Origin: Methylotenera sp.
GTDB taxonomy: Bacteria; Pseudomonadota; Gammaproteobacteria; Burkholderiales; Methylophilaceae
Reading direction: 5' to 3'
Assembly (NCBI GenBank): GCA_013141075.1
Contig: JABFRQ010000007.1
Coordinates: forward strand, 109,734-173,733
Length of the DNA stretch: 64,000 nt
Shown here: piece after piece, positions 20,371 to 29,875 of the stretch
Position numbering within the stretch: the stretch's first letter is position 1
Layout of the letters: each line of letters begins with the position of its first letter
Made by a program: the position numbers and the translations under genes
Notes under the pieces: model-generated
The model's input: the letters and a program-made list of their open reading frames with translations, nothing else
The model's database searches: none
Told to the model about the DNA's origin: nothing

Positions 20371-20386
20371 TTTTTACTCACTTTTT

Positions 20387-21169
20387 TTATGCTCTTAATT
20401 TATAGCCTGATTTTAACATTTTTAGTGTAATCAGTGCTAACACGATGAAAGAAGCGCCAACAATTGCCAAGCTGATTACAGGTGAAATATCACCTTTGCC
20501 AAAAAAACCATATCTAAATCCATCAATCATGTAGAAAAATGGATTGAGATGTGACACTTTTTGCCAAAAAGGCGGTAGCGAATGAATGGAATAAAACACA
20601 CCCGATAAAAATGAGAGCGGCATGATAATAAAGTTTTGAAATGCCGCCATTTGGTCAAATCGATCTGCCCAAATGCCCGCAATAATGCCGAATGTGCCCA
20701 TCACCGCGCTGCCTAACAATGCAAATGCAACAATCAGCCACGGATGCACCACGTGCAAATCTACAAACCACATCGCACCCAAGTAAATACAAAGCCCCAC
20801 AACCAGCCCACGAATAATTGCGGCGCATAAAAATGCGGCAAAAAACTCAAAATGGGTAAGCGGCGTGAGCAATACAAACACCAAATTGCCCATGACTTTT
20901 GATTGAATCAAGCTAGATGAGCTATTCGCAAATGCGTTTTGCAACACAGACATCATAATGAGGCCTGGAATCAAAAATGCAGTGTAAGGCACACCATCGT
21001 ACACTTGCACATGGCCTTCTAACACGTGTGAAAAAATCAGCAAGTAGAGCAAAGCCGTAATAACGGGTGCGGCGACCGTTTGAAATGCTACGCGCCAAAA
21101 GCGCAGCATTTCTTTTTTAAGCAGCGTCCAAGGACCTCTATATTTACCTAAAAATGTATTGTTAGTCAT
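20387..21169 (-). CDS. ABC-2 type exporter permease (YadH/NodJ-like)
   Basis: 260 residues with six hydrophobic segments and the ABC-2 signature near the end (LNPFFYMIDGFRYGFFG). It is the membrane half of an ABC exporter with the gene upstream, which it overlaps by 4 bases. The nearest well-known relatives are YadH of E. coli and NodJ; the substrate is unknown. The pair lies between mlaB and bolA in many betaproteobacteria, hinting at an envelope role. Confidence 0.9.
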   Translation of the reverse strand: MTNNTFLGKYRGPWTLLKKEMLRFWRVAFQTVAAPVITALLYLLIFSHVLEGHVQVYDGVPYTAFLIPGLIMMSVLQNAFANSSSSLIQSKVMGNLVFVLLTPLTHFEFFAAFLCAAIIRGLVVGLCIYLGAMWFVDLHVVHPWLIVAFALLGSAVMGTFGIIAGIWADRFDQMAAFQNFIIMPLSFLSGVFYSIHSLPPFWQKVSHLNPFFYMIDGFRYGFFGKGDISPVISLAIVGASFIVLALITLKMLKSGYKLRA

Positions 21170-22086
21170 GATGATTTCCCAACTGCGGAATTGCCGACTA
21201 AAGACAAAAATACATCTTCTAAATCTGCCTCGCTCAATTGCATGTCTTGCACTTTGATATTGGCGGTTCGCAACGCGGATAACACGAACTCTATTTGCGC
21301 CATATCAGACAATGCGAAAGTATAAATGCCGCGCTCTTGGCCACGCAGAAGCGCTTGTATATTGGCTGGTAGCGATACATCACCTAAGGTTAAGCGCAGT
21401 TTTTTACCTGCAAATTTATTCAGTAAATTTGCTGTGCTATCTAGGGCGACAATTTCCCCCTGTTTCATCATACCCACGCGGCTACATAATGCCTCGGCCT
21501 CTTCTAAATAATGGGTGGTGAGAATAATAGTGTGACCTTCTCGGTTGAGCTTTTTGATGAACTCCCACAACATTTGCCGCAACTCAACATCCACGCCAGC
21601 GGTGGGCTCATCCAACACAATCACGGGCGGCTTGTGTGCAAGCGCTTGGGCAATAAGTGCACGGCGCTTCATACCGCCAGAAAGCTTGCGCATATTGGTA
21701 TTGGCTTTATCGGTAAGGCCTAAACCTTCAAGAATTTCGTCAACCCATGCGTCATTTTCAGGGCCACGGCCAAAATAACCCGCTTGAAAGCACAACATTT
21801 CGCGCACATTAAAAAATGGATCAAACACCAACTCTTGCGGCACCACGCCTAATAGCTGGCGAGCTTGCTGATATTGATTAACCACATCAAAACCCATCAC
21901 AGAAATATTACCCGCTGTGGGCGAGATTAAGCCCGCCAAAATGCTGATTAAAGTAGATTTACCCGCGCCATTTGGCCCTAACAAGGCAAAAAACTCACCC
22001 TGCGCGATGGTTAAATCTATGCCATTAAGCGCGTGTAAATTGCCAAAATTTTTGTGTATGCCGTTGATTTGAATTGCTGGGGTCAT
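21166..22086 (-). CDS. ABC transporter ATP-binding protein (YadG/NodI-like)
   Basis: 306 residues. Walker A GPNGAGKSTL, signature LSGGMKRR, Walker B PVIVLDEPTAGVD and the switch His in TTHYLEEAE are present. The C-terminal 80 residues form the extra domain typical of exporter ATPases. It pairs with the permease downstream. Confidence 0.93.
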   Translation of the reverse strand: MTPAIQINGIHKNFGNLHALNGIDLTIAQGEFFALLGPNGAGKSTLISILAGLISPTAGNISVMGFDVVNQYQQARQLLGVVPQELVFDPFFNVREMLCFQAGYFGRGPENDAWVDEILEGLGLTDKANTNMRKLSGGMKRRALIAQALAHKPPVIVLDEPTAGVDVELRQMLWEFIKKLNREGHTIILTTHYLEEAEALCSRVGMMKQGEIVALDSTANLLNKFAGKKLRLTLGDVSLPANIQALLRGQERGIYTFALSDMAQIEFVLSALRTANIKVQDMQLSEADLEDVFLSLVGNSAVGKSS

Positions 22087-22148
22087 CTGTGTGTTTATAT
22101 ATTTACTTAAAAATGTTACTTTAAATGATTTTGCATTCTAAATGAAAT

Positions 22149-22172
22149 ACGGCTTGTTCATGAACAAGCCGT
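22149..22172. other. Perfect 24-base palindrome upstream of the ABC exporter genes
   Basis: ACGGCTTGTTCA-TGAACAAGCCGT lies between mlaB and the ABC ATPase gene. There is no T run on either side in the mla direction, so it is either a poor terminator or a protein-binding palindrome. Confidence 0.5.
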
Positions 22173-22234
22173 AGAGATTTATTACAATATGAGGCGCAAT
22201 GCCAAAAATACAATAGTATTTACGTTGCTAGGAT

Positions 22235-22543
22235 TTAGGCGCCTAGCGGAATAAACTCAGTTACCCCATACAACGCCGCCAAACTAGTTAAATTAGCAGG
22301 CACATGCGTAAAAGTAACTTTGCAATATGAAGCCGCCGCGCGGCGTTGCCATTCCAGCATTAAGCTAATCGCTGCGGTATCTACTTTTTCTACTTCAGAA
22401 AAATCAATTTCAATTTCATCTTCATCCATTAAAAAAGCATTACTTTCGACCAAAATTTGGTTAGCGTTATCAATCAGCACGTCACCGGAGATGTGCCATT
22501 TGTTCGCTAATTGAATAATGTTAGGCAAAGTGATATCAGCCAT
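22235..22543 (-). CDS. mlaB: MlaB-like STAS domain protein
   Basis: 102 residues from the ATG at 22543. STAS domain with the conserved strand-loop IDFSEVEKVDTAAISLMLEW. MlaB binds MlaF and stabilises the inner-membrane MlaFEDB lipid transporter. The open frame extends 15 codons further up into mlaC-proximal DNA, but MADITLPNI is a better family start and leaves a 10-base gap to mlaC. Confidence 0.88.
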   Translation of the reverse strand: MADITLPNIIQLANKWHISGDVLIDNANQILVESNAFLMDEDEIEIDFSEVEKVDTAAISLMLEWQRRAAASYCKVTFTHVPANLTSLAALYGVTEFIPLGA

Positions 22544-22553
22544 ATTTAGCTTA

Positions 22554-23177
22554 TTATTTAAGGCCTGCAGATTTATTTTTATCCGCAAGCTTAGTATTCA
22601 AGCTGTCTAGACCATTTTGGCGAATTTCATTACTAAACTGGCTGCGATAATTCGTCACTAAGCTTACGCTTTCAATTACGATATCGTACACTTTCCAGCC
22701 ATTTGCACCTTTTACCAAGCTATAATCCACAGACACTGGTTGACCACCTGGTTGTAAAATTTGTGTTTTAACACTTACATTTTTAGCATCTGGCTCGGCG
22801 CGCATTGGCTTATATTCAATGGTTTGATCTTTATATTTGCCAAGCGCAACTGAATAAGTACGCAACAATAAGCTACGGAACTCTTTTTGAAATGCGGCTT
22901 GCTGCTCAGGCGTAGCGGCTTTCCAAGCTTTGCCTAGCACCATGCGGCTTACACGATCAAAATCAAAATTAGGCAAGATTTTTTCTTCCGCCACTGCATA
23001 TAATTTTTGCTGATTACCTGCTTGAATTTCTTTATCGTTTTTAATGATGGCTAATACATCATCCGCAGTTTGCTTAACTAATGCATCAGGTGATATTTCT
23101 GTAGTCGCCATTGCAACACCAGAGAATAAACTAACAACAAAGCTAGCCCCTACTAAAAATTTTGTAACTGTTTTCAT
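22554..23177 (-). CDS. mlaC: Periplasmic phospholipid-binding protein MlaC
   Basis: 207 residues with a clear signal peptide (VVSLFSGVAMA). It shuttles phospholipids between the outer membrane and the MlaFEDB complex. Family features are the NFDFDRVSRMVLGKAW region and VYDIVIESVSLVTNYRSQF. It lies 87 bases after mlaD. Confidence 0.95.
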   Translation of the reverse strand: MKTVTKFLVGASFVVSLFSGVAMATTEISPDALVKQTADDVLAIIKNDKEIQAGNQQKLYAVAEEKILPNFDFDRVSRMVLGKAWKAATPEQQAAFQKEFRSLLLRTYSVALGKYKDQTIEYKPMRAEPDAKNVSVKTQILQPGGQPVSVDYSLVKGANGWKVYDIVIESVSLVTNYRSQFSNEIRQNGLDSLNTKLADKNKSAGLK

Positions 23178-23264
23178 TTAATTCCTTTAACCATTTAAGG
23201 TTTGATACTTATAGACTCATGCTTACTATTGATAGTTCATCTATAAAAAAGTCATGTGTGGCTA

Positions 23265-23795
23265 TTAAAACGGCGGGTCACCCAATTCGGTTGACTTGAC
23301 TTTAGCTTCTACCGCTACCGGCGCAACGTCTTTTGATTCAGATTCAGAAGCCTTGCTGAACAAAAACTGGCTAATCATTTTTTCTAGCACTACTGCATCT
23401 TGTGTTTTAGCAATTTTATCGCCTTCTTTGAGCATAACTTCATCACCGCCAGCTTCAAGGCCAACATATTGCTCCCCCAACAAACCTGCAGTATAAATAT
23501 TGGCAAATGTATCCGCTGGGAAATCATATCGTTTATCAATAGCAAGCGTTACCACAGCTTCATAGCGCTCGGTATTAAAAATAATATCATTTACACGGCC
23601 AACCACCACACCCGCGCTTTTAACTGGCGCATGACGCTTTAAACTGCCTATGTTTTCATAAGCGGCTGTCACGTTATAGGTTTCACCAATTTTGCTTGAG
23701 GTTAAATTGCCTACTTTCATTGCTAAACCAAGCAAAGCCGCTGCACCTAATGCAACAAAAATACCCACCCATAAATCTATTTTTGTTCTATCCAT
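23265..23795 (-). CDS. mlaD: MCE domain protein MlaD
   Basis: 176 residues. It has one N-terminal membrane helix (about 9-27) and one MCE domain (about 38-118, with GSLKRHAPVKSAGVVVGRV and LGEQYVGLEAGG). It forms the hexameric substrate ring on the periplasmic side of the lipid transporter. The C-terminal tail is polar and Val/Glu-rich. Confidence 0.96.
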   Translation of the reverse strand: MDRTKIDLWVGIFVALGAAALLGLAMKVGNLTSSKIGETYNVTAAYENIGSLKRHAPVKSAGVVVGRVNDIIFNTERYEAVVTLAIDKRYDFPADTFANIYTAGLLGEQYVGLEAGGDEVMLKEGDKIAKTQDAVVLEKMISQFLFSKASESESKDVAPVAVEAKVKSTELGDPPF

Positions 23796-23829
23796 TTATT
23801 TATTCCTCAATTTATTGACGAGCTTTTTG

Positions 23830-24636
23830 CTAGGATGCAAGCATAAAAGCGGTTAATACGAAATCTATACCCAATACGGCTAATGATGAAATCACCACGG
23901 TGCGCGTAGTAGCGCGGCTTACGCCTTCCGCCGTTGGTGGTGCGTCATATCCTTGAAATAGCGCAATCATGGTACATACCACGCCAAACACCACGCTTTT
24001 AATCAAGCCATTCATAATGTCTAATCTTACATCCACATTCGCCTGCATTTGCGACCAAAATGCGCCATCATCTACGCCAATTAACGGCACCGCTACTAAA
24101 TAGCCGCCTAAAATTCCCACCATAGAAAACAATGCCGCCAAAATTGGCATAGAAATCACGCCTGCCCAAAACCTTGGTGCAATAACGCGTGCGATTGGGT
24201 TAACTGCCATCATTTCCATAGCAGATAATTGCTCAGTGGTTTTCATCAGGCCAATTTCAGCGGTAATCGCCGTGCCTGCGCGACCAGCAAATAATAGCGC
24301 GGTAACCACAGGGCCTAATTCACGCACCAAAGTGAGCGACACAAATACACCAATTGCATCAGACGAGCCATATTTTTGCAAAATGTTATAGCCTTGTAAA
24401 GCCAGCACCATGCCCACAAAAAAAGCTGAAACAATAATAATCAGCAGTGACATCACACCCGTGGCGTATACCTCACGCATGGTGAGCTGAAAGCGCTTAA
24501 AGCTCTCGCCAGAATAAATAATTGCTAAGAAAAATAGCCTAGCACCCGCACCTAAGCGCCAAATACGCTCAGTTACGCGGTGACCAATGCCAGTTAGCGT
24601 TCGAATAACACTATTGAATAATCTTGATTTAATCAT
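23830..24636 (-). CDS. mlaE: Lipid transporter permease MlaE
   Basis: 268 residues. Permease subunit with the family-specific region ELGPVVTALLFAGRAGTAITAEIGLMK and several transmembrane helices. It combines with MlaF, D and B in retrograde phospholipid transport that keeps the outer membrane asymmetric. It lies 37 bases after mlaF. Confidence 0.97.
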   Translation of the reverse strand: MIKSRLFNSVIRTLTGIGHRVTERIWRLGAGARLFFLAIIYSGESFKRFQLTMREVYATGVMSLLIIIVSAFFVGMVLALQGYNILQKYGSSDAIGVFVSLTLVRELGPVVTALLFAGRAGTAITAEIGLMKTTEQLSAMEMMAVNPIARVIAPRFWAGVISMPILAALFSMVGILGGYLVAVPLIGVDDGAFWSQMQANVDVRLDIMNGLIKSVVFGVVCTMIALFQGYDAPPTAEGVSRATTRTVVISSLAVLGIDFVLTAFMLAS

Positions 24637-24673
24637 GTGCGTTTAATAAGCTTTTGAATGGCGGCGTTTAAAT

Positions 24674-25480
24674 TTAAGTCGTAGGCGTTTGTAATAACTC
24701 AGCGCGATAATTATCTGCAGGATAATGAAACGGCACTGGGCCATCTTTATCACCATGCACAAATTGATGCACAAACGGCAGCGTCGATTGCATTAAATCA
24801 TGTGGTGCGCCTTCTGCGGCCACAATGCCATCTGCCACAAAATACACGTAATCTGCAATTAAAAAGGTTTCTTTCACATCGTGCGACACAATAATTGAAG
24901 TGGCGCCTAATGCGTCATTTAAACTACGGATTAAGCCGCAAATCACACCCATCGAAATTGGGTCTAGTCCAGCAAAAGGCTCATCGTACATAATAATACT
25001 GGGGTCTAGCGCTACAGCCCGCGCCAATGCTACACGCCGCGCCATGCCGCCTGAAAGCTCCGTTGGCATAAGCACATGCGCGCCGCGCAAACCCACTGCA
25101 TTAAGCTTCATTAGCACTAAATCTCTAATCATTGCTTCTGGCAAATCAGTAAGTTCGCGCATAGGGAAAGCGACATTTTCAAACACACTTAAATCTGTGA
25201 ATAAGGCACCGTGCTGAAACAACATACCCATTTTGCGGCGTAATTTAAAAATGCCATCGCGGTCTTGTTCATGCACCACTGCACCCTCTACCCGCACTTC
25301 GCCGTGCGTAGGTGCAATTTGCCCGCCAATTAAGCGCAGCAACGTAGTTTTACCACTACCGCTACCGCCCATAATCGCTACGACTTTGCCGCGCGGAAAC
25401 ACCATATTGATGCCTTTATGCAACAAGCGGCCTTTGTAACCAAAGGATAAATTATCAATTTCTACGATATTGTTAGTCAT
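24674..25480 (-). CDS. mlaF: Lipid transporter ATPase MlaF
   Basis: 268 residues. Walker A GGSGSGKTTLL, signature LSGGMARR, Walker B IIMYDEPFAGLDP and the switch His in VSHDVKETF are present. It is the first gene of the mlaFEDCB operon and of the long minus-strand gene train that continues into the his genes. Confidence 0.97.
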   Translation of the reverse strand: MTNNIVEIDNLSFGYKGRLLHKGINMVFPRGKVVAIMGGSGSGKTTLLRLIGGQIAPTHGEVRVEGAVVHEQDRDGIFKLRRKMGMLFQHGALFTDLSVFENVAFPMRELTDLPEAMIRDLVLMKLNAVGLRGAHVLMPTELSGGMARRVALARAVALDPSIIMYDEPFAGLDPISMGVICGLIRSLNDALGATSIIVSHDVKETFLIADYVYFVADGIVAAEGAPHDLMQSTLPFVHQFVHGDKDGPVPFHYPADNYRAELLQTPTT

Positions 25481-25580
25481 GTATTGCTGGATTATTTTTT
25501 CTGTTTTTGTCTGACTTTTACGAAGCTACTATTCTAAAACAATTTAACGCGTAAGTAAGCAGTTAAATTACTTTAAGTAT

Positions 25581-25640
25581 TCATAATATTCAAAATAAAA
25601 AACCCCACCTAAGTGGGGTTTTTTATTTTGAATATTATGA
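25581..25640 (-). terminator. Terminator within a long perfect inverted repeat, after the pilin gene
   Basis: A 28-base perfect inverted repeat with a CTAA loop. Its core, CCCCAC and GTGGGG flanked by A and T runs, is a classic rho-independent terminator for both directions. The pairing then continues without mismatch through AT-rich flanks (TCATAATATTC and GAATATTATGA). It lies 9 bases past the pilin stop codon. Confidence 0.9.
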
Positions 25641-25649
25641 CTTTAGTAA

Positions 25650-26306
25650 TTAAAAACTCATACAAATTGTATAAGCTGTGCCATCAACTATCGCACCAGT
25701 AGCAACTGCAGCAGTAGCAGGTGGTATTACCGCCCTCAATGAACCTGTAGCTGTATTTCCATCATCCAAGTTAGTATCAATTTGCTTAACCAATCTACCT
25801 GTAATATTTTCGCTACATACAACATACAAACCAGTCATAGGGCTAACCGCATCTTGAATTGTCGCAAGACCATTTAAACTTTGTATACCTAAGCGGCCAC
25901 TTTCAGCATTACGCGGCAAATACGCCGCATCCGCTACAGCGGTAGGGCCTGTTGAAAAACCTGCTAAACGAACATGCTGCCAAAATAAGAAAGATTCATC
26001 GGTCGCTGTAGTGGAATCCCATGTGCCATTTATTTGCGCGTTATTTAGAGAGCCTGCTGGCGTAGTTGCTGCCGTAGCACCGTTAATATGTGCTACAACG
26101 TTGGCATCATCACCTGGGATAGCGCGGAATTTATCTTGATACCCGTAAATAAATATTTGTGCATTTTTTAAGTCACTAGCAATATTTTTGGCTTTGGCAC
26201 TGTTAATCAACTCCTGGCCTTTTAACACGCCACCTAGTAGCAAGCCGATAATCACAAGTACAATTGCTAACTCAATTAACGTAAAACCTGTTTGTTGTTT
26301 TTTCAT
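25650..26306 (-). CDS. Type IV pilin-like (prepilin-type) protein
   Basis: 218 residues. The class III leader MKKQQTG is cleaved before FTLIELAIVLVIIGLLLGG, with the conserved Glu at mature position 5, so it is a PilD substrate. The variable C-terminal half is Thr/Ala-rich and has two cysteines (VVCSEN and TICMSF) that could close a disulfide loop. It resembles type IV pilins or minor pilins but I cannot say which. It is a single gene unit with its own terminator and a sigma-54-type promoter. No assembly genes adjoin it. Confidence 0.88.
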   Translation of the reverse strand: MKKQQTGFTLIELAIVLVIIGLLLGGVLKGQELINSAKAKNIASDLKNAQIFIYGYQDKFRAIPGDDANVVAHINGATAATTPAGSLNNAQINGTWDSTTATDESFLFWQHVRLAGFSTGPTAVADAAYLPRNAESGRLGIQSLNGLATIQDAVSPMTGLYVVCSENITGRLVKQIDTNLDDGNTATGSLRAVIPPATAAVATGAIVDGTAYTICMSF

Positions 26307-26381
26307 TTAGTTCTCCGAACTATAAAAGTGTGTGTAAAACATTTTATTTATAAAAATAATGTCAACTGTCAGAATTAAATA

Positions 26382-26398
26382 AGCAAATATCATACCAA
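26382..26398 (-). promoter_or_regulatory. Sigma-54 promoter of the pilin-like gene
   Basis: The minus strand reads TTGGTATGATATTTGCT. The GG and GC doublets are exactly 10 bases apart, and the -12 element TTGCT is perfect. Only two bases differ from the TGGCACG-N4-TTGCW consensus. It lies about 76 bases before the pilin ATG, leaving a leader of about 65 bases. Confidence 0.7.
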
Positions 26399-26591
26399 CT
26401 GATTTTTAGCTTAATTTGCCAAGATTTGCTCGTATTCTATAAGAATTTGTATAAATTGGGCAAAATAATCGTCTAAAAGCCAACAATTATGTTCAAATTT
26501 CAACGCTAATAGGTTTGATTTGCTACAATTTAGCAAACAATATCAGCTAAACAACTAGCGATTTTTAACCCCCTCATTGAGTTAAGCATTT

Positions 26592-28301
26592 ATGCCAAAT
26601 TTACCCAAATTGTATCGCGCCTTATTTAACGATTCTGACCGTTTAATGGCGTTGATGATTTTATCATTGCACGCCATGCTTATTTGGGGTGATGCGAACG
26701 GCCTGCATAAGGCATTATTTTTATGTCATTACGGCTTCTTTTTAATGTGGCAGCCGATTATGCGGCAAACCAATAAGCTTTCATGGCAAGCCGCGGTGCT
26801 CATTGTGGTGGGTGCGAGTGTCATTATGTTTTTTAATAATTGGTGGGTTACGGCTTTATGGTTAGCCAGCTTGTTTGCGCTCATTGGTGGGCGTGTATTT
26901 TCTGGCGAATCTACCCGTGAAAGATTACCCAATATTTTAGCTTCAAGTTATTTACTTGCCATATTACTGCTTTGGGTTGTGCCTAAACTATTGAGTGCTA
27001 ATGATGATTTAGCTGCGGCTACATTTTTACTTACTTACTTTTTGCCGCTTTTGCCGCTTGCCATTTTGTTTTTATCGGCAAAACATAAAACTAGGCCTGA
27101 TGCACAAGTCGCCAATATAGACTTTTTTTACACTTTACTGATATTTTTACTTACCGTTATTGTCATACTTGGCAGTTTTGCGATTGGCGTTATTTGGAAG
27201 TTTCACTACATTAAATTATTGATTATTGTGGTGATGGCGCTTGCGGCTACATTAGTGATACTAAGTTGGCTTTGGAACCCAAGCGCGACATTTTCTGGCT
27301 TAGAGTTATTGATGTCGCGCTATTTATTAAGCATTGGCTTGCCTTTTGAACATTGGATTAGGCAAATTGCCACACATGCAGAAGCAGAGCCAACCGCAGA
27401 GCAGTTTTTGCAAGCTTCTATGAAAGAATTATCTGCGCTCAAATGGGTAAGCGGCTTAATGTGGGATGTTGAAAGCAATAAAAAACAGCTTGGTGAGCCC
27501 ACGCCGTTTATTTCTACCTTTAATTTTCATCAGCTGCATTTGGTGGTGTATTCACGCTGGCAATTTAGCCCTGCCATGTATTTGCATGTGCAGCTACTTA
27601 CGCAAATTTTGGGCGAATTTTATGAGGCCAAACGCCGCGAAGAAACTATTAGCCAAAATACTTATATGCAATCACTGTATGAAACGGGCTCACGCCTTAC
27701 GCATGATATTAAAAATATTTTGCAATCGATGGGTACGCTTTCTGCGGCAGCAGAGCAAAGCAATAGCGATGGCAGCGATGACGCAAGGCTGATTGAGCTG
27801 GTTAAAAAGCAATTGCCAAGATTAAGCCAACGCTTAGCCAGCACGATGACAAAACTTGAGCTACCAAGCTCGGAGAAAAAAAGCCAAGCCAAAGTGGCAA
27901 GCTGGTGGAAGGGCTTTAAACAATTAAACTCGCATTTACAAGTATTATTTGAAGCGCCTGCTAATATGCCCAAAGCCGACATTGACCCCGACGTGCTCGA
28001 TAGCGTGGTGGATAATTTACTGCAAAATGCGCTAGAAAAAACCAAGCTAGAGGCCAATATTTTGATTAAAGTCATGTTAATGCCATCGCAACATTTTTGT
28101 TTAGAAGTCACCGATACAGGCGCTGCGATGTCAGCAGAAACAGCTGAGCGCCTATTTAAATCGCACGTAAGTTCTAAAAATGGCTTAGGCGTTGGCTTGT
28201 ATCATGCCGCGCAACAGGCATCGCAGGCAGGTTACTTGCTAAGCTTGGTAGATAACCGCAATGGTGAAGTGCGCTTTAGGTTGGAGATTGGGAATCACTG
28301 A
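26592..28301 (+). CDS. Orphan membrane sensor histidine kinase
   Basis: 569 residues. The first 240 residues hold about eight to ten hydrophobic helices and no large periplasmic domain. The kinase core has the phospho-acceptor His (about 371, RLTHDIKNILQS), the N box DNLLQNALEK, and G boxes VTDTGAAMS and GLGVGLYHAA. HDIKN in place of the common HEIRN recalls kinases related to the PEP-CTERM PrsK group, but no GAF domain is evident. No response regulator is next to it, and the gene stands alone between the pilin and cytochrome c4 genes. Ligand and partner are unknown. Confidence 0.85.
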   Translation: MPNLPKLYRALFNDSDRLMALMILSLHAMLIWGDANGLHKALFLCHYGFFLMWQPIMRQTNKLSWQAAVLIVVGASVIMFFNNWWVTALWLASLFALIGGRVFSGESTRERLPNILASSYLLAILLLWVVPKLLSANDDLAAATFLLTYFLPLLPLAILFLSAKHKTRPDAQVANIDFFYTLLIFLLTVIVILGSFAIGVIWKFHYIKLLIIVVMALAATLVILSWLWNPSATFSGLELLMSRYLLSIGLPFEHWIRQIATHAEAEPTAEQFLQASMKELSALKWVSGLMWDVESNKKQLGEPTPFISTFNFHQLHLVVYSRWQFSPAMYLHVQLLTQILGEFYEAKRREETISQNTYMQSLYETGSRLTHDIKNILQSMGTLSAAAEQSNSDGSDDARLIELVKKQLPRLSQRLASTMTKLELPSSEKKSQAKVASWWKGFKQLNSHLQVLFEAPANMPKADIDPDVLDSVVDNLLQNALEKTKLEANILIKVMLMPSQHFCLEVTDTGAAMSAETAERLFKSHVSSKNGLGVGLYHAAQQASQAGYLLSLVDNRNGEVRFRLEIGNH

Positions 28302-28354
28302 ATTAGCGGCTCTTTAAGTTGCATAAAAGCCTAAAGAATACTACGAGAGAAAAA

Positions 28355-28397
28355 CAATGCCCTGCGAGCCAGTACCAGAGCGGCTCGCAGGGCATTG
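28355..28397. repeat. Palindromic repeat, family B copy 3 (terminator-like)
   Basis: Perfect 16-base arms CAATGCCCTGCGAGCC and GGCTCGCAGGGCATTG around an 11-base loop. On the minus strand it is followed by TTTTTCTCTCG, so it reads as a terminator for the cytochrome c4 gene, 31 bases past its stop codon. It lies between convergent genes. Confidence 0.8.
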
Positions 28398-28428
28398 CTT
28401 AAGAGTACGCGTTAAATTGACGTATAAA

Positions 28429-29046
28429 TTAACGTAAACCTTGCATGTAATCTGCCACCGCCGCCATCTCAGCGTCGGTCATTTTAGTCGCAATTGTCAT
28501 CATCATAGGCGCATTAGCTCGCTCGCCCGTGCGCAAAGTTCTTAATTGCGCTAATGTATAATCTGCATGTTGGCCAGCCACACGTGGAAACTGTTTTGGA
28601 ATGCCTGCGCCTGTAGCGCCATGGCAAGCCGCACAAGCTGGCACGCCCGTTGCCGCGATTCCGCCGCGATAGATTTTTTCACCCAAAGAGCCTTTGCCAT
28701 TAGTTTTGGCTTGGCCTAATTTTAAATTTTGTGCAGTGAAATAGGCGGCTAAATTTTTCATGTCGTCATCGCTTAAACCAGCCGCCATGCCAGACATCAC
28801 CGCATTAGCACGTTTGCCTGATTTAAATTCGGTTAATTGTTTTACCAAATATTCAGGGTGCTGAGCCGCTAATTTTGGATTCGCCGTAATCGCGCTATTG
28901 CCATCAGTGCCGTGGCAAGCCGCGCAAACCGTGCTTACAATTTGAGCTGCGGTTTGCTTTTCAGCCGCCGCTTCTGCAGCCATAACAGGCATAGATGCCA
29001 ACGATACAACACTTGATGCTAACAAAACTAGATGACGAAATTGCAT
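28429..29046 (-). CDS. Dihaem cytochrome c4
   Basis: 205 residues. A signal peptide ends near PVMAAEAA. Two similar cytochrome c domains each carry a CAACH haem site (about residues 40-44 and 132-136) and a distal Met (for example NAVMSGMAAGL). Cytochrome c4 is a periplasmic electron carrier between the bc1 complex and terminal oxidases. It is divergent from engB, a conserved arrangement in betaproteobacteria. Confidence 0.94.
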   Translation of the reverse strand: MQFRHLVLLASSVVSLASMPVMAAEAAAEKQTAAQIVSTVCAACHGTDGNSAITANPKLAAQHPEYLVKQLTEFKSGKRANAVMSGMAAGLSDDDMKNLAAYFTAQNLKLGQAKTNGKGSLGEKIYRGGIAATGVPACAACHGATGAGIPKQFPRVAGQHADYTLAQLRTLRTGERANAPMMMTIATKMTDAEMAAVADYMQGLR

Positions 29047-29221
29047 TACGGCTCCTAAAGCTTAGATTATTCAAACAATTAACGCGCTATTTTAGCTAAA
29101 AACCCCTATTCGTGATAGCATTTTTCACAGTTGTTTATATATCGTTATCCAAGCAATTATTCTGGCGCAGCGCCGAGTAATGTAAGAGAAACTAGCGATA
29201 CCCTAATAGAATCGGACTGCC

Positions 29222-29869
29222 ATGCCTTTGTTTCAAAACGCCACTTTTTATATTTCAGCTCATCATTTACGTGATTTACCACTTGCTAGCGGTATTGAAG
29301 TCGCCTTTGCGGGTCGCTCAAATGCAGGTAAATCGAGTGCGCTCAACACACTTGCTAACCATAATCGCTTAGCATTTGTGAGTAAACAGCCTGGCCGCAC
29401 GCAGCTGATTAACTTTTTTACACTGGGTAACGATCGCCATTTGGTCGATTTGCCTGGCTACGGCTACGCCAAAGTGCCAGAAGCCATGCGCGCACACTGG
29501 CAAAACGTATTAGCGCGCTATTTAAGCGAGCGTTCAAGCTTAGGCGGCTTGGTGTTGGTGATGGATAGCCGCCACCCACTCACCCCACTAGACCGCCAAA
29601 TGCTAGACTGGTTTTGCCCCAGCGGTAAACCTGTACATGTATTACTGACAAAATCTGACAAACTTTCACGCGGCGAAGCTTCACTTACACTTAACCGCGT
29701 GCGCAAAGAACTCACTGAAACGTGGGGCAATAATTACCACAGCGAATGCACAATACAGCTATTTTCTAGCTTAAAGAAATTAGGGGTAGAAGAAGCTGAA
29801 AAGGTGATTGGTAAGTGGCTGTTTACAGAAGAAGCTGCCGATACAAGCGAACAAGAATCATCAGTGTAA
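29222..29869 (+). CDS. engB: Ribosome biogenesis GTPase EngB (YsxC/YihA)
   Basis: 215 residues. GTP-binding motifs GRSNAGKSS (G1), DLPGYGYA (G3) and TKSDKLS (G4) are present. It assists assembly of the large ribosomal subunit. Divergent from the cytochrome c4 gene with 175 bases between; 6 bases upstream of a CYTH gene. Confidence 0.96.
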   Translation: MPLFQNATFYISAHHLRDLPLASGIEVAFAGRSNAGKSSALNTLANHNRLAFVSKQPGRTQLINFFTLGNDRHLVDLPGYGYAKVPEAMRAHWQNVLARYLSERSSLGGLVLVMDSRHPLTPLDRQMLDWFCPSGKPVHVLLTKSDKLSRGEASLTLNRVRKELTETWGNNYHSECTIQLFSSLKKLGVEEAEKVIGKWLFTEEAADTSEQESSV

Positions 29870-29875
29870 AAGCAT

